Assembly (NCBI RefSeq): GCF_013426205.1
Contig: NC_089426.1
Span: 248,001-312,000, forward strand
Length of the DNA: 64,000 nucleotides
Direction of reading: 5' to 3'
DNA from: Metarhizium brunneum
Lineage: Eukaryota; Ascomycota; Sordariomycetes; Hypocreales; Clavicipitaceae
Positions 43,442 through 55,229 of the stretch are shown piece after piece. A program made the translations under genes and the position numbers. Numbering within the stretch: the first letter of the stretch is position 1; each line of letters starts with the position of its first letter. The notes under the pieces were generated by a model. It was given only the letters and a program-made list of their open reading frames with translations. It did no database searches and was not told the origin of the DNA.

Positions 43442-45337
43442 CTAAAACCCACCCAGCCCTTCCATCTTGGCCACCATGCCAACAACACCTTTGACGAGCC
43501 CTTGGACCTTTCCAGGGTTGCCCATGTACCCCTTGCCCGGGAGCCCGTCCTTGTCTCTCCAGATGCCATCGTCTGCGACCCTGCCAAACACGTTTGTGTT
43601 CTGGTTCCTGTCGATTCCCCTCATCCACTCACCACACACATCCCGGCTGTCCACCATGATGTTGACCTCTTGGCTATGGAACCACGACTGCGTGTCCTGA
43701 TTGCCGCTGCCCTGAATGCCGACCCTGCCGTCGGCAATCAGCAGCTTGACATGGCATGAGCGTGCCTTGAAGCTGTGGTGGATGGGGTGGTCCTGGTCCT
43801 TTCCCACGTAATTGTACACCCTCAGCAGGGCTCGCTCCGGACCCTCTGGCGGCAACGAGTCGACCAGCGACTTGGACACTTGATCATTGGTGCCTCCCTG
43901 GCCCGGAATCATCTCCCCAAAGTCGTTGTACCCAAAGCACACGTAGTACGTGACTTGGACCCCGCGCCCGAGAGCCGCCCTCAGTTCGTGAAGCAGCGGC
44001 TCCGCATTGAGATCCGGCGTCTGGATAAATACCGTCTCCCGCGCGTTGCGGATAAGAGACAGCCATGCCTCGTTTTGTGGGACGTAGCCGTTGCTGGAGT
44101 CGAAGCATCCATACGGAGGGCGCGACACCATGGCCATGGGCACGGGGCCCGGCGCGCCGGTAGATGCCATGTATGGTGTCATCTCGTCGCCGTCAGCTAT
44201 CTCCGGGCCCGTCGGGGCAATTGGCGCCTTGACAGGGATGTTTAGCTGTCTGTTGACGGCTTGTAGGCGAGTCTCGTCAGCCTGGACCGAGTAGCTGCTC
44301 TGGATTCGCACAACTTCACCCGCGATATCCTGGTCGTAGTGCGGTTCCTCTGGCGTGTGTTTTGCGAGCTGCGTCTGCGCCTCTCCGGCAAGCGCGACGT
44401 CGCTTGCCGTCTTGCCCGGTGAGCGCTCGAGATACAGATCTTGGTGGTCCTTGGTCGGCAGCCCGCCCGCGGATGCCGAGGCTTGATGATGCGGCGGCAG
44501 CGGCGAGTTGAGACTCTTGTACCACGTAATGATGGCTGTGTCGAGGATGCTATCAACAATCGGACCCTCTACGTGCACCATCATTTCGAGGTTATCATTG
44601 TCCTGCATGTTGTTGCTCATGACTGCGGCAATCTTGCGATCCACGACGCAAAATTTGGCATGTTGTGTCCCCAACGGCAGGGTGTGTAGACTCGTAACCT
44701 CGAGGTCGACATTGGGAATCTCGTTTGGGCCGGGAAGCTGTACGGATTTGGATGTGTAGCTCTCCGGTTTCACTCTGTGGTGTGAGTCGGGTATGTTTGA
44801 CGGCCCTGCGCTGTCGTACATGAGGTTGACAGTCACCCGCTGCCCTCGAGCGACTGATCGTCTCGACAGCTCCATGAAGGCGCTTCGGATCAGTCGCTGG
44901 GCGATGGAGGGCGACCAAGCACATGTGATGAAGAAGACTTCTCTCTCAGCCCGGGCGATGAGGTTCGAGCAGTGCCTAATAATGTCTGCTACAGGAGCTA
45001 TGACGGTAAGCGGTACGGTGCCATGCGACCCCATCAATGGCGGCGACACAACTCCGGAGAGCGGATCGGGGCCCAAGCAGTTCAGAGCATCTGCGAATGC
45101 TTGCAAGAAGAGAGGGCTTGGCTTGGTTGGTCCCCAGTTGCCGCACTTCAGGGCTGCGTCTTGTGCTTCTGGCGAAGCAGGTTGTCGATGCTTGCTTCCA
45201 TCGCAGTTACGGTCTCTTTCAAGGTGCCCATAAAGCTGCTTGATGATGTCGCTCGGAGGCCTGGAAGGGTCCTTTGCCCAGATTGAGGTTACCGTGTCGG
45301 TTTGCCCAACAAGTTTGAGAACGTGCTCCGAGACCAT
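43442..45337 (-). CDS. Phospholipase D-like protein with two HKD motifs
   Basis: Single exon, 631 aa, ATG at 45337. The two catalytic HxKxxxxD motifs are intact: QHAKFCVVD (His226, Lys228, Asp233) and CHVKLLIAD (His529, Lys531, Asp536), each followed by a downstream Asn (MSNNMQDND and GSGNQDTQSW) as in the PLD superfamily. The two halves are separated by about 300 residues, including a polar, low-complexity linker (residues 290-400). No signal peptide or PX/PH domain is visible, so it resembles the short fungal PLDc_2-type proteins rather than classical PLD1. It may act on phospholipids or another phosphodiester. It lies outside the span of the cluster motif, so cluster membership is doubtful. 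Confidence 0.85.
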   Translation of the reverse strand: MVSEHVLKLVGQTDTVTSIWAKDPSRPPSDIIKQLYGHLERDRNCDGSKHRQPASPEAQDAALKCGNWGPTKPSPLFLQAFADALNCLGPDPLSGVVSPPLMGSHGTVPLTVIAPVADIIRHCSNLIARAEREVFFITCAWSPSIAQRLIRSAFMELSRRSVARGQRVTVNLMYDSAGPSNIPDSHHRVKPESYTSKSVQLPGPNEIPNVDLEVTSLHTLPLGTQHAKFCVVDRKIAAVMSNNMQDNDNLEMMVHVEGPIVDSILDTAIITWYKSLNSPLPPHHQASASAGGLPTKDHQDLYLERSPGKTASDVALAGEAQTQLAKHTPEEPHYDQDIAGEVVRIQSSYSVQADETRLQAVNRQLNIPVKAPIAPTGPEIADGDEMTPYMASTGAPGPVPMAMVSRPPYGCFDSSNGYVPQNEAWLSLIRNARETVFIQTPDLNAEPLLHELRAALGRGVQVTYYVCFGYNDFGEMIPGQGGTNDQVSKSLVDSLPPEGPERALLRVYNYVGKDQDHPIHHSFKARSCHVKLLIADGRVGIQGSGNQDTQSWFHSQEVNIMVDSRDVCGEWMRGIDRNQNTNVFGRVADDGIWRDKDGLPGKGYMGNPGKVQGLVKGVVGMVAKMEGLGGF

Positions 45338-45807
45338 GTCGACAAGTGATCAAAGGACAACTCAATATTTATGGCTGTTAAACTTGGGCATATTTCCCAT
45401 AATGCGTATGCTTTGACATCAAATGAGTGCCATGGTGCTTATAACTGTGAGTTTCGTCGCCGCCGGATAAACGGCAACTGAATAACGTCATAGGGCGCGG
45501 GATTCAAGGCACGACGGATTGTGTGGCGATGCAACTTGGCTGACGCCGATTGCCACATCAGGCAGTTTAGCAAATAATTCCCCATTTTTCCCATGCACCA
45601 TGGGGACATTCTAGAACAAAAGGGTGGTTAGCTGGTTGTGGTGTTACAGTCGATCTGTGATCTGCCATGCAACGGCTCGTTCTGTCGCTAGAACTAGGAC
45701 AACCAAACACGACTGCGATTTTGTCTCGGTTGATCGGCCAGAAACTATATTATTTCCCTTTATAGTAACATGACATGTCTGCTTTTCGTCATCATCCTCA
45801 TGGCTCC
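45338..45807. other. Intergenic, PLD promoter side
   Basis: No gene and no cluster motif recognised. Confidence 0.55.
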
Positions 45808-47550
45808 TCACGACTGTTCGCTGGCTTCCGTCGCAAGAGCGCTATACATATTCCCATGGCCTGAAAGATAGCCTGCCATGCCGCCATTCTTCTCTTCTTG
45901 CTCCTCTTCCCCTTCTTCCCACCCCGAAGGTCTGATTGTGGCTTCAATGGCCCAGGCCACTCGTTCGGCCCCCAGCTTCGCGCCACCGATATTGGGAGCA
46001 GCCGGTCCCAGTTTCAGCGCCGACAGTCTTCCCAGGAGGAACAAGGGGACGTCGTTGTTCCACATTAAATCGTCATTGATGCAAGGGAAGCCCCCGTAGC
46101 TGTCGATTGGGTACTTGTCCCGCATCGTCTTCAAATAAGGCAATTTGGAGACGTCGGTCTGGATCCCGGTAGCAAAATAGATATAGTCGAAAGATGGCAT
46201 ATCGGCCACGGGCGGATCCGTTGCGACCGTCCACATCCCGCCGGCACCATTTTCACCTTGCACAAACGTTGTATCGAGCAGACATGTTCGCTCAAAGAGT
46301 TCGAGTCGTCCCGACGCGACATGCTTCCGTAGGCGCTTGTGGAAAAGAGGTGTGATGCTGCCACCACCCCTTGCCTCCTTGATAATCTCCAATCTCTCTT
46401 CGTCCGAGTCGGCAAGCCAAAACCGCGCTTGCTCCGTATTCTTGTACTTGCCCATCCACTCGAGGTCGACATCGAAATGCTTCACGCGGCATGGTCCGCG
46501 CATCATATGCCATACTTTGGTTACGCCCCTGCGAATAGCAAGGTCGGAGAGCTGAGCAGATGTCAGCCCGCCCCCTACCACAAGAACGTTGGTTCGTTGG
46601 CCAGCCGCGATTCTTTGCTGAACAATGGGGTCGGGAAACGTCTTGATTTGCATGCTGTGGCAAGCTTGGCGGAGATTCTGCATGTCCTTGGGCATAGATG
46701 GCATTCTGGGAATGTCAGGCTTGTTGGCAGCGCCCACGCCAAGAACCACCGTCTTGGAGTAAAAGCGGCCGGAAGAGGTCGTAACTGTAAACAGACTCCG
46801 GTCTTCAATCGACACTCCTCGTACAATACCATAGTCAACATCTACCAACATGTCCTTTCTGATTATACTGCTGTCCAGACAATATCTCGTGGCAACATGC
46901 TCACAATGATCGCAAAACAACGACCGCGAAGGGGTATAATAGTCGTTTCTCTCGCGCAGATTAATGGCAATTCGAGCTTCCTGTCTTTTCAGCTTGTCAG
47001 TTTCCTATACAAAACAGCCGTTTTCCTCCCAGGTTTTTTTGTTTAAAAAAAAAGTCACTTACTTTGTGCCGCAGTGCCGACTTCCCGCCTTCTTCTTGGC
47101 ATGCTTGCTAATCTCCTTGCCTACGCAGTTGCGAATCTCAACCAGCTCGTTTTCCCGGTTCTCCGAGTACGCGTGAGCTAGCAAGGAATCGCGATCAAGA
47201 GGATCAACATGCCACAACATTGGGCTCCTCAAATGGGAAATATCGTACAGCCCAAAGAGCTCATTCCAACGGCCTAGCCACTTGTCGTCGGTGCCGTCAA
47301 GAACCATCATCTTGTATTCTGGCCGTGTCTTGCCCCGTGGCGAAGACGTCTTTCCACTCCGGACATGCTTCAAGCTGACCTTGTTGCCATACTTGCCGAT
47401 CCAGTGAAATCTGCGATGCTCCTCATCAGTGAAGAGGGCCGCTGGCGTATGCTCGCGGAGGCGGGCGGCGGTCGCGAGTCCGCATGGCCCGGCGCCCACG
47501 ATGATGACATCAAAGACCTCTGTATCCGCCATTGGTGAGTCCAAATTCAA
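45808..47550 (-). CDS. FAD/NAD(P)-dependent oxidoreductase (N-monooxygenase-like)
   Basis: Exons 47063-47550 and 45808-46984 around a 78-bp intron encode 554 aa from the ATG at 47550; MADTEVFD at 47532 is an alternative start. FAD-binding FDVIIVGAGPCGLATAARL is at the N-terminus. A second Rossmann motif, VLVVGGGLTSAQLSDLA, sits mid-protein, followed by WHMMRGPCRVKHFDVDLEWM and IYFATGIQTDVS, the ATG-type motif near the C-terminus. This layout fits class-B or lysine/ornithine N-monooxygenase-like flavoproteins. The substrate cannot be told. The acceptor at 46984 was chosen because GTAAGT fixes the donor phase and alternative acceptors give a stop or a frameshift. No cluster motif is present upstream. 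Confidence 0.82.
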
Positions 47551-48555
47551 TACAGGACCGATTAGGGGGCTGTTGTGAATTATTTGTAAATTCTTTGGGC
47601 TTTTGAACTAGCGTAGGAGGTCAAGCAGACAAGAATTCAAGGACACGCTCACCCGCTCATTGATTGAGGTAGGGGCCTCTTATTAAATGGCTCTTTGTCA
47701 TGTCTTTACATTGAAGAGAACCCTTATGAGCCGGCCATGTTCATCCTGTTGTTCTCATTTTTAGACTTGCACGACACTTTACCGTTCCCGGCCTACCTTG
47801 ATGGTTTGGAAGCCATCAAGGTCTCTGATGCTGAACCATCAGGCATGCAAGAAAATAACTAGCTGTAACGTAATTGGACATGGCTTTACTCCTTGTTCTT
47901 TTTTTAATTCCATCTCTATCGTGGCGGCAGAGCCTGAAATACCGTGCAAGGGTTGTGATTGGTGGTGAGGCAATGACACCTCGAGATGAAAGACGCTCCG
48001 CCCGTCATATCGTTTGCTAAGTTTTTTTATTCTTTACACACATCATTAAACAGTTATTGTACCAACTGGAGAAACATTTCTCATTGAATTGTAGCAATGT
48101 CTTGGCCACGGATATTTCGGGTCCCGTTGGGCCCTACCCTAAAAGGAAGACAACTAGACCAGGTATACCGGGGGGTTGCGAAAATCAGCAGTCAATAGAG
48201 GGCCGCGCTCAAATTAAAAAGAGCAAGTTGTACATCATCTAGATCCCATGTGCGGATACTGGTCCACAGTCTTTTGCGAGTGAAGAAATCAGCCGAGTTA
48301 CATTTGACAGAAGCTTCTTGCAGGGCATGTGCTATTTGACGAGCTGCCCCGAAATACATCGTCGCAGCTTCACCACAGGAACTGACGAGAAGCTATACTG
48401 TAATTAGGAGTAAATAATTCACAGTGTACATATCTGTTTTTCTCATATCTGGCTTAGCAAGAGTCAGGTTTGCGGTATCGCCTAGGGGTCTGTAGCTTCC
48501 ACCTAGAAGCATGACAATCGTTATGATTTTGAGATCATCATTATCGAATGCATGC
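47551..48555. other. Gene-free, AT-rich
   Basis: Start of the repeat-rich, gene-poor island; nothing coding recognised. Confidence 0.5.
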
Positions 48556-48765
48556 TGTGACAAGGGCTCTATAGAGGGCTTGGAGTCAATAGCTCAATTC
48601 ATCTAATAACAGTCTTTGGTATCAAAGGTCCCTGGTTTTCCTCAGGGCCTCGGTGGCCAAAGACCGGTGTCTTTACATACAAGAAGTCGGTAAGGGACTT
48701 TACCCTAGGTCCCTTGATCGTAGCCCTTGTGTAACCGTGAGACAATAGGTCATTTCCGTGTAGCA
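48556..48765 (+). mobile_element. Solo LTR (copy A) with target-site duplication
   Basis: Starts TGTGACAAGGGCTC and ends CCGTGTAGCA (TG...CA). It is flanked on both sides by the identical 5-mer CATGC (48551-48555 and 48766-48770). 210 bp, with no primer-binding site or gag-pol next to it. It represents an LTR retrotransposon reduced by recombination between its two LTRs. Confidence 0.85.
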
Positions 48766-50065
48766 CATGCTTTCCAAAGTACATGCCCACCGCATCGTGG
48801 ATATCTTTCAGAAACCCAAAATTCGTAACTCGCCCAGTTACCAACACAGCGCTCGCCGTCATTTCCATAACTGCTGACACGGTGTGATATAAAGCAGGGG
48901 AGATGTTCTTGGTCCTGCAGCGACTCCATGTTCTCATTGCCCTGACATATGTCTTGGGGCGTCAAAGGACAACCGTTGATTCCGGTGCTCCGGGGCTCGG
49001 CGGACGAAGTGGTGACTCGCTGCTTGGAAAATGAAAGCTAAATCGACAGTCCGTGTGAACTCGTCTCTTGATGCATCGCTGGCGAGCCCGGCGGTCAAGC
49101 TGGGCATCAAGTAGTAACCCTATAGCTTTTTTACACGCGAGACAACTATATAGCTTGAATTTATCTAAAACAAGCACTTTTAGCATTACTACATAATTCC
49201 ATCTAGTCATTAATAAGCGAGGTTCAGCACTCACGGCGAGTGGCCTTGTCGCGGTTGGTCAAGGCGCAACATTGAAGCGTCGCAGCCGCCATTCCACACT
49301 GGTATACTTTCACTACCTGAGCTATGTCAAAATTAGATTCAATAACACCCGTCTGTTACGTTATTGTCAACGGCTCTGTATCACGGTACAACAATACGTG
49401 GGTGTTGCACGATATACCAACCAAAACATGTGAACAGTCTCAAAATGTTAAAAAGGGTTCATGGCATAAAACGCTAGAAGAAAAAAAAATCTTTTTTGTA
49501 TGTTGGTAGCTACTGATATAACTAACCGACTCGTTCATTGTGTTGGACAATTTAGAGTCTGGCATATGAGAAAGGACAAAATACCAGATGTTAATCCTAT
49601 TTGCCATTCCACGAGAAAGATAATTTGCCTCCAGTCCATCCGTCACGTCCGGGATAAAGCATCAGGCGTTGGGCGCAAATATCCCACCGGAGAGTAGTCC
49701 GGTCGCTTTTTAGGACAGGTATTTGCACGTATAATGTTGCTATAATCGATCGACTTGTTAGAGATATAGTACGAGATTCCGGATGGAAGGAACTTGCCGC
49801 GAAATCCCGGAAGCCCTTGGTGCAGGTGCACTATTCAGACCAGACACGATTAGCAACCAGCTATATTTCCTTCACAAGCTCGTCAGGTACAGGGAGGACT
49901 TGTGCTCACCCCCTTGACCTCGCAGAGAGGAGTAAGGCCATCGTTAGTCTATATTGTGGTCAAGTTAGTGACCTGGCTTTATCCAGAACGCTTAGCAAAT
50001 CAGTGTGCAATGGCTTACATCTCGAGTGGAAGAGCAGGATAGTTCATTCTGGTTCGACTATCGTA
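48766..50065. other. Gene-free, AT-rich
   Basis: No LTR-element internal region, reverse transcriptase or other protein motif recognised. Confidence 0.45.
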
Positions 50066-50355
50066 TCAGCCACTGTAAATTTTAGTAGAGGGCGTTGGAG
50101 GTTCTGTTACATTTGCTTCGGTGCAACTGACGCCGCCATCGGCGTCTTTCACAACCTGCTTGACCGTCTAGAGTTGGGGGCAAAATTAGCTCCTTTCCTA
50201 ACATCGACATCGAGATAAAACAAACAGCAAGAAGCATGCATGTTTGTCAGTAGTCAGGATTCGCGTACCATAACGTCTCCCGGCATGAAGTCGCTCTGAG
50301 GCGCTGCCAGGGCCAGAGTGGCAAAAGTGGCAAAGATAAGCTGAGTATACTTCAT
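50066..50355 (-). CDS. Tiny putative secreted protein
   Basis: Two exons, 50269-50355 and 50066-50167, around a 101-bp intron (donor GTACGC, acceptor CTCTAG) encode 62 aa. The first exon is a textbook signal peptide, MKYTQLIFATFATLALAAPQ. The second encodes a short mature region, starting TVKQVVKDADGGVSC, with only one cysteine. A TATATAAG box lies at 50462-50469, about 107 bp upstream of the ATG, which supports a real promoter. The VKQVVKD start followed by a Cys is reminiscent of small hydrophobin-like or other secreted proteins, but the Cys pattern is missing, so it may be a truncated relic. It lies inside the transposon-rich island. Confidence is moderate because the model rests on signal peptide, splice sites and TATA box only. 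Confidence 0.45.
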
Positions 50356-51139
50356 ATTGACTCGGTAGACTGTTGATGAATAAATTGAATTGTGAGAATG
50401 ATCAAGTAGTGAAGGATGGTTGGATTGGTAGTTTGTCCATGATGAGCTTTGGACCTACGGTCTTATATACCAAACGTTTTTGCCAAATTTTTTGATCTAA
50501 GCGCCCAAGACGCAAGGTAATCTAGTGGATTAAACTAAACAGGTCATTTATCAGGCAATACTTGAGACAAATATGGGACAATGCATTATGCAGAGAAGGG
50601 AGCTCGCTAATCAGTAGCTTAGGTACCGCGTCATGAGTCGGGACCGCGTAGCCCATGCTTGGTTGACGCGTGGGTCTTTCCACTTTACACATAGCAAAAC
50701 GATGCCGAGGCACGATATGGTTGAGATTTTCAGCGTAGTCCTGGCCGGTTTTCGGACTGGAAGGGCTTTCGTTGACGCCCGCGTGTGGAGATTTGTCGTA
50801 TTTTGCTGGATACTGGTCTTGCCTTCTGGTTGCTAGTGAAGGGCTGCTGCGGGGTGAGTGTGAGGTTGAGGTTTGTCTGGTGATGTATACTTTAATTTCT
50901 TCCTGGGCGATAGCTTCGCTAGGTGGTTCAATGTCGTTGATTCAGGGTCAAGGTTAATACTGCTTCTTAATGGCAAGGTATTGACGAGTTCCTGGTCATG
51001 CTGGTACTAGTCACAGGCCCGTGCTTGGTGATTATTCCCAGTCCATTTATTCTAGTGTTATAGGTGTGGTGTTTAGTCGTGGTGTGTTGGCGCTGTGTTG
51101 CGTTAGTGCCTGGTGAGCGAGACTGTATTGGTGGAGGTA
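50356..51139. other. Gene-free stretch
   Basis: Upstream of the tiny secreted gene. No coding region recognised; the LINE relic begins further right. Confidence 0.45.
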
Positions 51140-52692
51140 GGTCTTCTTTTATCTCTTCTTCTCTGCTTCTTCTTTATCGTCCCCCTCTTCCTCTATCTCT
51201 GAATACATCTCCTCCTTTCTCCTCGTGATTTACGTTATTTACTGGGTCTATTTCTATTATGTGAATCATCTTAGGACCGCGCATTTTATCCTCCTGTTAG
51301 AGGCGGTCGTGTTTATCGCCCTCTTCTTTGGCTAGGGGCAGTCAGTTACTATCAATCAGCTGTGTATTATTCTTCTTTTTAGAGTTCTCTTATCCTAGTT
51401 ACCTAGCGTAGAGTGGCTGGTCTCTGAAAGTTTCTGGAAGCTAACGCGGAGTTTCTGTGAGCAGGAGAAGCAGCTCTGGTAGTTGGCTTCGTGTGCGCCG
51501 TAGCAGTTAACGCACTTGAGCTTATTATCATAGCTGTCAGTGCTATGCAAGTCATCCTTGACACCATAGCGCAGGCAGAGTTTTATAGCGACATAGAGTT
51601 TTAGTGGTGAAAGTTCTGGCAGTGAGTGTATCAAGAGAGTTGCCTTGGTTCAGTAAGTTCCAAATAGGTAGCTTCCTTGCCTTAGAAGGCAGAAGTTGCA
51701 CTTTAGTGGTGTCAGGGAGGGAACTACCAGTGTAGGTTTGGTCGTGTCTTCGTGCCCCGTTAGGCTTTTATGAGACGTGCTATTGTTCTGGCTTTTGCCG
51801 CGTTTGGGCTGAAGTTTCCTTTGAATATAATGGTCTTAAAATCCAGAATAGTGCCGTCCTAGGAAGTTCTTCATCAGGTAAGTGTGTCATGAGATTTACT
51901 TCTCTGCAATATCCAGGTTAATATATAAGCCCTATTTATTCTGCTTCTCAAGGCTAAGCTCCTGGATCTTCTCACTTTAGGTAATAAATACCTATCCTAT
52001 ATTTGTTATCTTAATATCTTGAACGTCCTAGGATGCAATAGCAAGCTCATCCTTTAGTGCGAGGCGGATCTGTAGACCTTTCTTCAGGAAGGAGGAACCA
52101 CTCTTTATTAAGCGGAGAGGAGCCCGCGATCGGTGCGATCCGCGATAGTTGTGCTTTGGCGGCGGAGAGGGTGTAGGTGGACATGCTCTGGTGCCTGACT
52201 TGAGGTATTTTTCGTGATGTTAGCGAAGCTCACCGACTTTCTAGTCCTGGCGTTACCGGCGGCGTAGGTTTGTTTTTCTCCGTGAGTGCGCTTGGAGCTG
52301 GGGTGAGCCTGGCTTGTGGTGTTAAGGGTTCCCTTGCGTGGATAAATTGATTCCATTATTACATAAGGGTATTCTGGAACTTATTGACGATATATAGTCT
52401 GTGTTCCGAGGTGAACTTCCGAGTATCGGCTGTTGTTGCTTCTGCGTAGCTTCTGGGAGCTTTTGCGCGTATGTCGAGTCTCTCCTTTTTCGTCTTCATA
52501 AATCTCAGCTCCTAGATGAAAAGTCAGGGTGGGTATTTCTGTGTCATCCTCTTCTTCTGTGGGGGCTGAGAAACTGTTGGTTGTGCTGTCTTGGGTGCCT
52601 TTGTCCGGGTGTCTGTTGCAACGATGCCCTCTGCCCCTGTCGGATGCTGTGAGATTACGAGTTGGGCCACTTCTGGGGAGGAATAGTTGCAA
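51140..52692 (-). pseudogene. Decayed LINE ORF1 (Tad-like gag) relic
   Basis: Minus-strand fragments in the order expected of a Tad/I-type LINE first ORF, but interrupted by stops and frame changes. 52692-52381 is an acidic N-terminal part (TEEEDDTEIPTLTF). 52356-52108 is a basic part with SVSFANITK. 51634-51395 contains a zinc-knuckle-like LKCVNCYGAHEANYQSC, preceded by KLCLRYG. An E/K-rich tail is encoded by the pyrimidine-rich plus-strand tract at about 51140-51230. No reverse transcriptase could be recognised downstream. Too broken to be functional; assignment to LINE is by the CxxCxxxH knuckle pattern. Confidence 0.45.
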
Positions 52693-53508
52693 GGTTACTG
52701 GGGGGGCTGTCTCCAGGAGCTCTTGGCGAGCTCTGAAGTTGAAGCTATGCGGGAATTGCTGGTCACTTCTTGCATGCTAAGCCCTACATATGTTGCGCCA
52801 CGCTCGGATATGGCTGCTTGGGAGGTTGCCATGCCACGACGGCGCAGCAGGGCTCGGGATTTTTATAGAGGGTTGGTTTAATCAATGTAAAAATGCATGT
52901 ATCTATTTCTTACGCCACTAACTGCCTACAAGGTAGGTACCCCTGTAGATGTAGGAGGAGAGTTTGATCGCACCGAGAAAGGCCAACCAGACATTTTTAA
53001 CAGATCCCGGAGAGCAGGGTTCAAGGTATCCGGCGCAGCGTTAAGAACCATGCATGCGTAATGTTTCTCTCACATTAAATGCATGACGATATATTAGTCG
53101 ACATGGGGATTTTGTGGAATGTATAAAGCATCTCCCCTGAAGATACGCGGAAGCGACATCAAAACCAACATGGTGCGCAACAGGTCGTCCAGGGATAGTG
53201 GTCTCGCGAGTTCTACCAAGGACTTATTTGGCTCGTCTTCTGTTTTCGACCTGACCCGAAACCATCGGGAATGGTGAGATGCGAACCTGTAGGCTGACAT
53301 ATACAGAGCCAAGTTGACAGGATGCACAATGCCACGGCCAGGAGCTCATGAGCTCGAGTAACATTAGTAATAAATATAGCTCTTTGTAACTTGGATTTTT
53401 ATTGGAACTTTTTTTATAGTATAAAACACTGAGAAACACAGGCGACTTTTAGCATCAAGCTTTTAATCGGTTACTAATCCCTGTATTTACATGATTATAG
53501 TCTTATGT
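52693..53508. other. Gene-free stretch
   Basis: Between the LINE relic and solo LTR B; nothing recognised. Confidence 0.45.
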
Positions 53509-53513
53509 AGGTG

Positions 53514-53711
53514 TGTGACAAGGGCTCGGAAAGAGGGCTTGGAGCAATTTAGCTCAATTCAACTAATAACAGTCTTTGGTATCAAAGGTCCTTGGTTTTC
53601 CTCAAGGCCTTGAGGGACCAAAGCCGTCTATTTATACAAGAAGTCGGTGAGGGACTTTGCCCTAGGTCTTGTGACCGTAGCCCTTGTGTAACCTGCGATT
53701 TCCGTGTAACA
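53514..53711 (+). mobile_element. Solo LTR (copy B) with target-site duplication
   Basis: TGTGACAAGGGCTC...CCGTGTAACA, 198 bp, flanked by AGGTG on both sides (53509-53513 and 53712-53716). It is strongly similar to copy A along its whole length, including AACAGTCTTTGGTATCAAAG and ACAAGAAGTCGGT. Confidence 0.85.
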
Positions 53712-53716
53712 AGGTG

Positions 53717-54342
53717 TTAGAAATACGGTGGTACTATTATGCAGAAAACTGACATTATGTATTCTTGTATATTCCGTCCTATTATCTGATTTAAAGTCTT
53801 GAGTTCTTTCATCTTTACTCCCCGACCATCTAAATTAATGCGGGTGGTTGAGTGGTTGACCAGCCTTCATATTCGGCACAGCTTAGAATCTGATCAGATC
53901 GGACAGTTTCCGTGCAGCTTATCCAATTAAATTTTTGCATTAGCGCACAATTAAAGTGAACCTGCATCCCTACCGGTAGTGGCTTATAAGGAAGCTAGTC
54001 ACAAGGGGTTAATAAATCTAGATATTGATACATAGACCCAAGGTCCACGACTGTCCGGTTTTAACCGCACCTTCTTAGGACACCCACCCCCACCTCCCGA
54101 GCGTCGTGCATGCAAGACGATGTGGAGTCTGGTCCCCTGGTATAATTGCCCCCACTTTTAGCCACGCATAGGTACCGAGGTACTCCGTAGTCAGGGCATA
54201 ATATCAGATAATATGTGCAGTACCTCAGAATGGGGCAAGTCTTTGCTTTTTACAATGCTGCGGGTATCACCAATGACTCGTAGTTTTAAGATTGTAGTAG
54301 ACATGCCTCTTCATTACAGCTTTGCGGGTCTATATTACGTTA
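53717..54342. other. Gene-free, AT-rich
   Basis: No gene or repeat recognised apart from a short C-rich run near 54085. Confidence 0.4.
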
Positions 54343-54400
54343 TGTGGCAAGGGCTTTAGATGAGGGCTTGTGGAAAGGTTTCATTCAATCTACTAGACCT
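54343..54400 (+). repeat. 5' fragment of the same LTR family (copy C)
   Basis: TGTGGCAAGGGCTTTAGATGAGGGCTTG and then ATTCAATCTACTA follow the first 55 bp of copies A and B, after which similarity stops. A truncated insertion. Confidence 0.4.
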
Positions 54401-55229
54401 AGCCAGTCTGTTGCGGGCGGCAAATCAGATTAGGGCGATGGCTTTATCCGATATCCGATATATACTATATGGGATATAGCAGGATAGCAGGGATGATATC
54501 GGGATAGGCAATTCGGCTACAATCCCTACTAAAGGCTGGAGACAGTAACGTGACCGTCATGACAAGTAACAAAGCAGCCAGACCTAGCATCGCGAACCCA
54601 CTTCAGCAGTCAAGCTAGGAATATACACGGCTGACCTACGAGGTTATACAAAAGCTGCGAGAAAAAGGAGACATGTATTCCGCTCAGTTGCAAGGCACTG
54701 GCGAGGGCTACAGACGAGATGCATTATGGTCTCGACCCATCGACGACAACGGACATGGCAGTGACATGGCCTTGCGACCACGCACTGGTGTGGACCTGTT
54801 TGTGCATCAGATTCTCAGCAGTTGTAGGATACAAAATGCTAGCCGAACCTCCTGAATGTATGCGGGTGGTTGGGGAGTGAAGATAAAAGTGACCCATTCT
54901 TGGACCGTAATGCACGCACAAGCATCACCTTGGAAGCCAAGAATTTCCCGAGATAAACTCTGTCACATTTCTGGAAATCATAAATTTATACTAATGTTGA
55001 GTGTGTATGTGTATTATGTGTTTTCCTGCTCTCTTATCCAGCCCGTTTCATGCACATCCTCCCAGGCTTTAATCCCTGTCGATATCCTTATCCGATACCT
55101 CATATCGTTCCATGTATGCATACACCCCATGGCAAGAGTCGACACGTGGCCTAGTAGTGAAAGCAGGTGCGCCAGACGAGGCCTACCATTCAATCTTGGC
55201 TTCATGTCGGTGACGTCAGCTCTGCGGCT

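Noticed and set aside
45808..47550. FAD enzyme and PLD-like gene as cluster members
   Set aside because: No copy of the shared promoter motif upstream and no counterpart in the fusarin cluster; kept as flanking genes.
48556..53711. One full-length LTR retrotransposon bounded by the two LTR copies
   Set aside because: Each LTR has its own perfect 5-bp duplication (CATGC; AGGTG), and the DNA between shows no LTR-element coding region, only a LINE relic on the opposite strand.
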